Assembly: GCA_937907975.1 (NCBI GenBank)
Contig: CALEQS010000237.1
Span: 1 to 7,118, forward strand
Length of the DNA stretch: 7,118 nucleotides
Reading direction: 5' to 3'
From: an uncultured Clostridia bacterium
Lineage (GTDB): Bacteria; Bacillota; Clostridia; Oscillospirales; Oscillospiraceae
Positions 1-4,631 of this stretch are shown in pieces. The translations under genes were made by a program, and so were the position numbers. The notes under the pieces were generated by a model. It was not told the origin of the DNA. It searched no databases and was given only the letters and a program-made list of their open reading frames with translations. Positions within the stretch are counted from its first letter, which is position 1. Each line of letters opens with the position of its first letter.

Positions 1-847
1 TAAAGACTTCCTGCAGGAACATCTCGCACAGGGTGGTGGGCAGCTGATAGATCAGACGGCCGATGCCCAGATTTTCATAGTTGATGACGCTGCGCTCGGT
101 CTCAAACACCTTGCCGACCTCAATGGCCATCTGGGCCTCCTGATAGGCCCGGGCCAGGTCACGGACATGATTGACAATGGTGCCGATGCCGATGACCACC
201 TTCACCTTCAGCTCAGTGGAGACGGCCTCCTCAATGCTCTTGGCGATCTTGTAGAGGTCCTTGCCGGTGGTGGTCTCCGTGACCTGTTTGACCAGGGCCA
301 CATCGGTTTCGCTGATGGAGATCACATAGTCGGTCTGGCGGTCGGGATACAGGCCCTGCACCACGTCGATGACGGACACATCCACGCTGCCCTCCTGGCG
401 CACGAGGAACACGGCGCGGGGCACCTCGGAGACGAAGTGCAGCTCCTTGGCCCGCAGATAAATATCGCCCAGCAGAATGTTATCGGACAGAATGCTCTTG
501 ACGAAGGCGGCCTTGTCGTGCTTTTCCTCAAAGTAGGTCTTGGCGCCGTTCAGCGCCACGGCGGACATGGAACAGATCGTCGCCGCCGCGTCATCCTCGC
601 CGGAGACGAAAACGGCATAGTCGAACTGCGCCCCGAGGCCGTTCAGGGCCTTGAAGGTGTTGCCGTTGCGGATGATCATGCCGCCGTGCTCGGCGGCAAG
701 CAGCTCCACAGCGCCGGACAGCGTCTCCCCGATGCGGGAAAGCTCACTGCAGGCGACGATGGCGCCGTTCATATCAATGACACCGATGGTGCGGCTGGTG
801 CTCTCTTTCAGCTGGAGCACGACGCTCTGAAATACGCGGCTGGACAT
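1..847 (-). CDS. CdaR/PucR-like transcriptional regulator, partial (C-terminus beyond the window)
   Basis: The 282 visible codons encode the sensory part of a CdaR/PucR-type regulator. Residues 1 to about 100 form a small alpha/beta sensor; the stretch VIDMNGAIVACSELSRIGET (24-43) resembles the sugar-diacid recognition domain. A helical linker follows (about 100-140), then a GGDEF-like CdaR domain (about 140-270) with the pattern YQEAQMAIEVGK (235-246) and NLGIGRLIYQLP (259-270). In this family a PucR-type helix-turn-helix comes next; it lies off the left edge, so DNA binding is inferred from the family and not seen. The ATG at 847 is chosen because AAAGGAG (853-859) sits 5 nt upstream. The gene is apparently monocistronic at its 5' end, with its own promoter at 910-938. 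Ligand and target genes cannot be told from the sequence; family members often regulate carbohydrate, purine or amino acid use. Confidence 0.85.
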   Translation of the reverse strand, partial: MSSRVFQSVVLQLKESTSRTIGVIDMNGAIVACSELSRIGETLSGAVELLAAEHGGMIIRNGNTFKALNGLGAQFDYAVFVSGEDDAAATICSMSAVALNGAKTYFEEKHDKAAFVKSILSDNILLGDIYLRAKELHFVSEVPRAVFLVRQEGSVDVSVIDVVQGLYPDRQTDYVISISETDVALVKQVTETTTGKDLYKIAKSIEEAVSTELKVKVVIGIGTIVNHVRDLARAYQEAQMAIEVGKVFETERSVINYENLGIGRLIYQLPTTLCEMFLQEVF

Positions 848-852
848 ATTGA

Positions 853-859
853 CTCCTTT
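853..859 (-). promoter_or_regulatory. Ribosome binding site of the CdaR-like gene
   Basis: AAAGGAG read on the minus strand, 5 nt before the ATG at 847. It fixes the start of the regulator gene. Confidence 0.8.
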
Positions 860-867
860 CTCCCGTT

Positions 868-881
868 CAAAACCTGTTTTG
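868..881. repeat. 14-bp palindrome in the regulator leader
   Basis: CAAAACCTGTTTTG has two perfect 6-bp arms around CT. It lies in the predicted 5' untranslated region of the CdaR-like gene, 9 nt upstream of its Shine-Dalgarno. It could be a self-regulation operator or form a small RNA hairpin. Function is unproven. Confidence 0.4.
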
Positions 882-909
882 GTTGTATAATCTCTCCAAA
901 TTGCTTTTT

Positions 910-938
910 ATTTTAACATTAACTCTGGTCTTTTTCAA
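910..938 (-). promoter_or_regulatory. Sigma-A promoter of the CdaR-like gene
   Basis: On the minus strand TTGAAA (933-938) and TAAAAT (910-915) are separated by exactly 17 nt, each hexamer differing from consensus at one or two positions. Transcription should begin near 903, giving a leader of about 55 nt. The 22 nt directly upstream (939-960) are an A-tract/T-tract run resembling an UP element. Confidence 0.7.
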
Positions 939-974
939 TAGGTTTTCAAAAATTTTTTGTATAAAATGACGAAC

Positions 975-1678
975 TCATTTGAACCGCGACAGCTCCTCGG
1001 CCGTCAGGGGGCGGAATTCTCCCGGGCGGAGCGCCTGATCCAGTTTCAATGGCCCCATGGAGAGCCGTTTCAGAGCGGTCACCGGCTTGCCCCGCTGGGC
1101 AAGCATACGCTTGACCTGATGAAATTTGCCCTCCCGGAGCGTCACCCGGCAGAGCCCGGGGCCCAGATCCTCCAGACCGGCGGGCATACACTGGGTGCCG
1201 TCGCGCCCAGCGTCAGCCCGGCTTCAAAGGCCGCTGTGTCCTCCGCATCCACCTGACCGTCGATCTCGGCCAGATAGACCTTGTCCACATGGTGCCTGGG
1301 GGAGAGCAGGTGGTGGGCCAACTCGCCGTCGTCGGTCAGCAGCAGAAGTCCCTCAGTGTCCTTGTCCAGCCGGCCGACGGGGAACAGGCTCCGGTACTCC
1401 TCCGGCAGAAGGTCCAGCACGGTCTTCTGGTGTCGGTCCTCTGTGGCGGTCAGCACGCCGCCGGGCTTGTTGAGCATCAGGTAGCGGAATTTTGCCCAGA
1501 CGACCTCTGCGCCGTCCACCTCGACGCACTGGGACGCCGGGTCCACTTTGCGCTCGGCGGCCCGTTCCACCTGTCCGTCCACGTACACACGGCCCTGCTT
1601 CAGCAGCAGTTTGGCCTCCTTACGGGACCAGCGGCCCGTGTCTGAGAGCAGCTTGTCCAGCCGCAGCTGCGTTGCCAT
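975..1678 (-). pseudogene. rsuA: RsuA-family 16S rRNA pseudouridine synthase, frameshifted
   Basis: The family converts uridine 516 of 16S rRNA to pseudouridine. Residues 1 to about 60 are an S4 RNA-binding domain (RLDKLLSDTGRWSRKEAKLL, 6-25). The synthase core follows, with the catalytic-Asp motif GRLDKDTEGLLLLT (102-115, Asp105) and KVYLAEI (133-139). After LTLG the frame is lost near 1201-1204; this frame ends at 1142. The expected C-terminal part (DGTQCMPAGLEDLGP, then EGKFHQVKRML and a stop at 975-977) continues in another minus-strand frame. Adding one base, or removing one GC of GCGC, restores a protein of about 233-234 residues, the usual family length. The ATG at 1678 has AAGGGAG (1687-1693) 8 nt upstream. 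No other lesion is seen, so this is either a very recent mutation or a sequencing or assembly error. RluB-type paralogues are similar, so the exact rRNA target is inferred. Confidence 0.85.
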
Positions 1679-1708
1679 GCTTTTTTCTCCCTTCCGTTCT
1701 GTCTGTCC

Positions 1709-1735
1709 CCTCAGGCGCATATTCTGTGCGTGAGG
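1709..1735. repeat. Inverted repeat between the synthase and the DUF4830 gene
   Basis: CCTCA-gg-CGCA (1709-1719) pairs with TGCG-TGAGG (1727-1735): nine Watson-Crick pairs with a 2-nt bulge and a 7-nt loop. The right arm overlaps the GAGG of the probable ribosome binding site of the DUF4830 gene. It may mask that site in the mRNA or be a DNA operator in the 65-bp divergent gap. Confidence 0.45.
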
Positions 1736-1743
1736 TGGACGAG

Positions 1744-2205
1744 ATGGTGTTTCTGACATACAAATTGCCGCCGCGCAGAGTGCGGCTGGCCGTTCTGGCC
1801 GCCGGGGCGGTGCTGCTGGCGGCACTGCTGCTTTTTTCTGTATTCCGGCGTCCCAGCACCGAGACGCTGTCGGCGGGGGAGCATAATATTCTGCTCTGCC
1901 TGGACTGCCTGGACGGCTTCGGCTGGGAGGCCGAACCGGAACCGGTGAGCGTGGAGGAGAGCATCCTGAGCACTCAGCTGAGTGAGAGCTATCTCGCCCT
2001 TCAGCGGGAGGCCGGATTTGACCTCAGCGACGATATGGGCAAAACGGTCACCCGGTGCACCTTCACCATCGCCAACTATCCCACCGGTGAGACCGGCATT
2101 CTGGCTGATCTGCTGGTGCGGGACGGGGAAGTGGTGGGCGGAGACATCCGTTCCACCGCGCTCAATGGATTTCTACATAGTTTGGTACGACCCTCTGAGG
2201 GGTGA
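1744..2205 (+). CDS. DUF4830 domain-containing membrane-anchored protein
   Basis: A 153-residue protein of unknown function. A short basic N-terminus (KLPPRRVR, 7-14) is followed by one hydrophobic segment (about 15-34, LAVLAAGAVLLAALLLFSVF), so it is probably inserted in the membrane with the C-terminal domain outside. Residues about 48-148 match what I recall of DUF4830 from Firmicutes: a GFGWE start (58-62), YLALQREAGFDLSDDMGKTV (83-102), the NYP turn (111-113), and VVGGDIRS...LNGFLHSL (130-147). The ATG at 1744 is chosen because GAGGTGG (1732-1738) is 5 nt upstream and the hydrophobic segment follows at once; the in-frame extension upstream runs antisense to the synthase gene and is not protein-like. 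No signal cleavage site or lipobox is evident. The gene is divergent from the synthase and ends in a strong terminator. Confidence 0.8.
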   Translation: MVFLTYKLPPRRVRLAVLAAGAVLLAALLLFSVFRRPSTETLSAGEHNILLCLDCLDGFGWEAEPEPVSVEESILSTQLSESYLALQREAGFDLSDDMGKTVTRCTFTIANYPTGETGILADLLVRDGEVVGGDIRSTALNGFLHSLVRPSEG

Positions 2206-2241
2206 AAAGCGGCTGCTGCATATCATGCAGCAGCCGCTTTT
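2205..2241. terminator. Bidirectional intrinsic terminator
   Basis: AAAAGCGGCTGCTGCAT (2205-2221) and its exact reverse complement (2225-2241) form a 17-bp stem with a 3-nt loop. The arms end in TTTT on one strand and begin with AAAA, so both directions end in a U-tract; on the plus strand a second T run follows (2247-2251). It sits between the convergent ends of the DUF4830 gene (stop 2203-2205) and fakA (stop 2250-2252), so it can serve both. Confidence 0.9.
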
Positions 2242-2249
2242 GCTCATTT

Positions 2250-3947
2250 TTATTCGATGGAGATCAGGTAGTAGTAGACGGGCTGTCCGCCGGGGACGAT
2301 GGCCACCTCGGCATCCGGGCAGGCTTTTGCGAACACCTGCTCCGCCGCCTCAGCCTGTTCCTCGGTGACGTCCTCGCCGTAGAACAGCGTGACGAACTCC
2401 GCGCCGGACTCCTTGGCCGCGCCGGCCAGCTTGAGCAGCATCTCCTCCTCCTTCGGGGAGGTGCCGAAAAGCTTGCCGTTCAGCAGGGCCAGATAGTCGC
2501 CCTCCTTGATGTCAAAGCCGTCCAAATTGGAGTTGCGGGCGGCATAGGTGAGCTGGGCGGTCTGCACCCGGTGGGCGGCCTCCAGCATGGCTTTGGCCAG
2601 CTCTTCCTCGCCGGCGTCCAGATCCACGCTCATCATGGCGGCGATGCCCTCGGGCACGGTCTTGGTCTCGATCACGACCACCTTTTTGTGCTCCGACAGA
2701 GGGACGCACTGCTGGGCGGCCATGATGATGTTCTTGTTGTTGGGGAGCACGAACACCGTCTCCGCCGGGGTGGCGTTGATGACCTTCAGCAGATCCTCCG
2801 TGGCGGGGTTCATGGTCTGTCCGCCGGACACCATGCCGTCCACGCCCAGATCGGTGAACACATTGGCCAGACCGTCGCCGGCGCAGACGGCCACAAAGCC
2901 GTAGCGCTTCTCATTGGGCGCGATCTCGGGCTCAGCGGATTTCTTCTCCATGGCCTCCAGCTCAGCCTCGATGCCCTCCAGATCATCGGTGGTCTGCACC
3001 TTGCGGCCGGCGGCCAGATCTTCGGTCTGGGTGCGCATATTCTCAATCTTGGCCAGCTCCAGCGTGCCGTACTTCTGGGACTCGGTCAGTGCCTCGCCGG
3101 GGATGTTCGTGTGGACGTGCACCTTGAAGGACTCGTCGTCCTCGCCGATCACCAGACTGTCGCCGATGCTGTTCAGATACTGGCGCAGGGGGCGCAGATC
3201 CACGTCGGGCTTGGCCTTGCGGACGATATACACCGTGTCAAAGGCGAAGGTGGTGTCCTGTACATCGAACTCTGTGAAGTCGGCCTTCTGCCTGGTGGGC
3301 TGGGCCTGGGGCTCCGCACCGGCGGCGATGGGCTCTCCCTTCAGGCAGGAGAGCATACCCGTCAGGATGACCAGGAAGCCCTTGCCGCCTGCGTCTACCA
3401 CGCCGGCCTTTTTCAGCACCGGGTTCTGGTTGACCGTGTCGGCCAGCGCCTCTTCGCCCCGCTCAATGGCCTTTTCCAGCACGAACTGGAACGAGGTGTC
3501 CTCCATGCTGGCCTCGGCGGCCCGCTCGGCGGCCAGCCGGGACACGGTGAGGATGGTGCCCTCGGCGGGCTTCATCACCGCGCCATAGGCGGCAGAGACG
3601 CCCTCAGACAGGGCGGCGGCAAAGTCGACGCCGTCCATGGTCACCTTTTCCTTTACCTGCCGGGAGATGCCCCGGAACAGCAGGGACAGAATGACGCCGG
3701 AGTTGCCCCGGGCGCCGCGCAGCAGGGCGGAGGCGGTGACAGAGGCCGCCTGCCCCACAGTGTCCGCCTGCTTTTCCGCCAGCGCGGTGACTGCCGCGCC
3801 GATGGTCAGGCTCATGTTGGTGCCCGTGTCTCCGTCGGGGACCGGGAACACATTTAAATCATTGATGGACTGCTTTTCCGCCTGGATCGCAGCCGCACCA
3901 TAACGGATCATATTCCGAAACTGTTCTCCGTCAATGATATCGATCAT
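2250..3947 (-). CDS. fakA: Fatty acid kinase catalytic subunit FakA (DAK2/YloV family)
   Basis: FakA phosphorylates fatty acids held by a FakB (DegV-family) carrier, giving acyl-phosphate for membrane phospholipid synthesis at the cytoplasmic face. The 565 residues match the usual family length. The N-terminal DAK2 kinase domain (about 10-200) carries NVFPVPDGDTGTNMS (32-46), with Asp38 and Asp40 as expected Mg-nucleotide ligands, and RGARGNSGVILS (77-88). The middle domain (about 225-310) has VHVHTN (276-281), with His277 and His279 of the zinc site; the position where the family commonly has Cys reads FAFDTVY, giving Asp237. The C-terminal domain (about 345-565) has GQTMNPATEDLL (376-387) and PNNKNI (402-407). 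The ATG at 3947 has AAAGGAAG (3957-3964) 9 nt upstream; the in-frame extension would overlap the upstream gene and is rejected. It lies 61 bp behind the Asp23/YloU-like gene, the conserved pairing in Firmicutes. No FakB gene is in the window. Confidence 0.93.
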   Translation of the reverse strand: MIDIIDGEQFRNMIRYGAAAIQAEKQSINDLNVFPVPDGDTGTNMSLTIGAAVTALAEKQADTVGQAASVTASALLRGARGNSGVILSLLFRGISRQVKEKVTMDGVDFAAALSEGVSAAYGAVMKPAEGTILTVSRLAAERAAEASMEDTSFQFVLEKAIERGEEALADTVNQNPVLKKAGVVDAGGKGFLVILTGMLSCLKGEPIAAGAEPQAQPTRQKADFTEFDVQDTTFAFDTVYIVRKAKPDVDLRPLRQYLNSIGDSLVIGEDDESFKVHVHTNIPGEALTESQKYGTLELAKIENMRTQTEDLAAGRKVQTTDDLEGIEAELEAMEKKSAEPEIAPNEKRYGFVAVCAGDGLANVFTDLGVDGMVSGGQTMNPATEDLLKVINATPAETVFVLPNNKNIIMAAQQCVPLSEHKKVVVIETKTVPEGIAAMMSVDLDAGEEELAKAMLEAAHRVQTAQLTYAARNSNLDGFDIKEGDYLALLNGKLFGTSPKEEEMLLKLAGAAKESGAEFVTLFYGEDVTEEQAEAAEQVFAKACPDAEVAIVPGGQPVYYYLISIE

Positions 3948-3965
3948 GTTATGTTTCTTCCTTTC

Positions 3966-3982
3966 GGCGCGGTTTCGGCGCC
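3966..3982 (-). repeat. Small GC hairpin ahead of the fakA ribosome binding site
   Basis: GGCGC (3966-3970) and GCGCC (3978-3982) can form a 5-bp stem just upstream of the fakA Shine-Dalgarno. The same stretch holds two direct copies of TTTCGGCGC (plus strand 3962-3970 and 3973-3981). A weak candidate for translational tuning between the two co-transcribed genes. Confidence 0.3.
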
Positions 3983-4008
3983 AGTCTCCAATCGCTGGGC
4001 CGAAGCAC

Positions 4009-4359
4009 TCAGCTGAACGAAATCGAGTCGATATAGATCTCCACACTGGCCACGCTCACGCCGGTCACCTCAGTGACCTTGTAGGCAACCTCCTTGGTGA
4101 TGGAGCTGCTGATGGCGGCGATGTTCACGCCGCTGTCCACGATAATATGCAGATCAATGGTGACGCTGCCGTCCTCGTTGGCGGTGACTTTCACGCCCTT
4201 GGACATGGATTCGCGCCGAAGCAGATGCACCAGACCGTCCGTCTTGGAGCGCACAGCCATGCCCTTCACGCCAAAGCAGCTCATGGCGACCGCACCTGCG
4301 ATCTGGGTGAATACGTCGTTGCTGATGATCAGGCTGCCCTTTTCCATCTGAATCTTCAT
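4009..4359 (-). CDS. Asp23/Gls24 family envelope stress protein (YloU-like)
   Basis: A 116-residue single-domain member of the Asp23/Gls24 family, orthologous in context to B. subtilis YloU. The family pattern is visible throughout: GSLIISNDVFTQIAGAVAMS (8-27), the GVKGMAVRSK loop (30-39), VTIDLHIIVDSGVNIAAISS (66-85), and the closing VTEVTGVSVASVEIYIDSI (95-113). There is no signal peptide or membrane segment, so it is a cytosolic or membrane-associated protein. In Staphylococcus the family founder lies under the membrane and affects envelope stress; the molecular function of YloU-type members is poorly defined. The ATG at 4359 is supported by AAGGGAAG (4369-4376) 9 nt upstream; Met5 would be too far from it. 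It is probably the first gene of an operon with fakA, driven from 4425-4453. Confidence 0.9.
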   Translation of the reverse strand: MKIQMEKGSLIISNDVFTQIAGAVAMSCFGVKGMAVRSKTDGLVHLLRRESMSKGVKVTANEDGSVTIDLHIIVDSGVNIAAISSSITKEVAYKVTEVTGVSVASVEIYIDSISFS

Positions 4360-4379
4360 ATCGGAGCACTTCCCTTCTG

Positions 4380-4397
4380 CGCCGCGGGGGAGCGGCG
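4380..4397 (-). repeat. GC hairpin in the leader of the Asp23-like gene
   Basis: CGCCGC (4380-4385) and GCGGCG (4392-4397) form a perfect 6-bp stem with a 6-nt loop, 3 nt upstream of the Shine-Dalgarno AAGGGAAG. In the transcript the loop reads UCCCCC, which could pair with the GGGA of that site. It lies in the predicted 5' leader. Function is speculative. Confidence 0.4.
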
Positions 4398-4424
4398 TAC
4401 ATTTTCGTACAGAAATTCAGTATT

Positions 4425-4453
4425 ATTTTAATCTATTTTTGCCGGAAATACAA
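4425..4453 (-). promoter_or_regulatory. Probable promoter of the Asp23-like/fakA operon
   Basis: On the minus strand TTGTAT (4448-4453) and TAAAAT (4425-4430) are 17 nt apart. The -10 is good and the -35 is weak. The start would fall near 4418, giving a leader of about 60 nt. The -35 overlaps one arm of an 8-bp inverted repeat. Confidence 0.45.
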
Positions 4454-4480
4454 GGGGGAATGTAAACACCGCATTTCCGG
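4442..4480. repeat. Inverted repeat CCGGAAAT-N23-ATTTCCGG
   Basis: CCGGAAAT (4442-4449) and ATTTCCGG (4473-4480) are perfect 8-bp arms 31 bp apart start to start, which is about three helical turns. The left arm overlaps the -35 of the minus-strand promoter. It could be a spaced operator for an unknown regulator, or chance. Confidence 0.4.
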
Positions 4481-4520
4481 GGCACTGGGCAGAATATTTT
4501 TGAAAATTTGATCCAGCCTA

Positions 4521-4549
4521 TTGACTTTGGACGGCGCACAGCGTATATT
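4521..4549 (+). promoter_or_regulatory. Sigma-A promoter of the metal ATPase gene
   Basis: TTGACT (4521-4526), 17 nt, then TATATT (4544-4549); each hexamer matches consensus at 5 of 6 positions. Transcription should begin around 4556, inside the inverted repeat that follows, leaving a leader of about 75 nt. Confidence 0.75.
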
Positions 4550-4578
4550 GAACATATGAACGATGGCTCATATGTTCA
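4549..4578. promoter_or_regulatory. ArsR/SmtB-like metal-sensor operator
   Basis: TGAACATATGA (4549-4559) and its exact reverse complement TCATATGTTCA (4568-4578) form an 11-8-11 inverted repeat. It begins at the last base of the -10 and covers the expected start point, the place where a repressor blocks transcription. The core ATATGA-N8-TCATAT (4554-4573) resembles operators of ArsR/SmtB/CzrA-type Zn, Cd or Pb sensors as I know them. Metal-induced release is therefore inferred; the repressor gene is not in this window. Confidence 0.65.
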
Positions 4579-4617
4579 TGTGTTTTGACTTGTGAGTCAT
4601 TCCACATTACATACTAA

Positions 4618-4624
4618 AAGGAGG
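4618..4624 (+). promoter_or_regulatory. Ribosome binding site of the metal ATPase
   Basis: A consensus AAGGAGG, 7 nt before the ATG at 4632. It fixes the start so that the whole His/Cys/Asp-rich N-terminus is part of the protein. Confidence 0.9.
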
Positions 4625-4631
4625 CTTCTCC

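Noticed and set aside
886..891. Perfect TATAAT on the plus strand
   Set aside because: There is no -35 at suitable spacing and no plus-strand gene follows; it lies in the AT-rich leader of the minus-strand regulator.
167..916. A 249-codon plus-strand frame opposite the CdaR-like gene
   Set aside because: The minus strand gives a coherent regulator with a good ribosome binding site. The plus frame is Gly/His/Asp-rich noise and runs into the regulator's promoter.
947..959. Terminator for the pseudouridine synthase at the A-tract/T-tract
   Set aside because: The near-palindrome is only A/T with no GC stem, and it fits better as the UP-element-like part of the next promoter.
1197..1210. Programmed ribosomal frameshift in the pseudouridine synthase
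   Set aside because: There is no slippery heptamer, no downstream pseudoknot that I can see, and no precedent known to me in this family. A mutation or sequence error is simpler.
1492..1743. N-terminal extension of the DUF4830 gene to 1492
   Set aside because: The extra 84 residues are Pro/Arg-rich and lie antisense to the pseudouridine synthase. The membrane anchor and a ribosome binding site both support the ATG at 1744.
2202..3857. A 551-codon open frame on the plus strand opposite fakA
   Set aside because: Antisense shadow of a GC-rich conserved gene. Composition is biased and no motif is seen; it also starts inside the terminator region of the preceding gene.
3934..4431. A 165-codon plus-strand frame opposite the Asp23-like gene
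   Set aside because: Antisense to a clear Asp23/Gls24 protein; His/Ala/Gly-rich with no recognisable motif.
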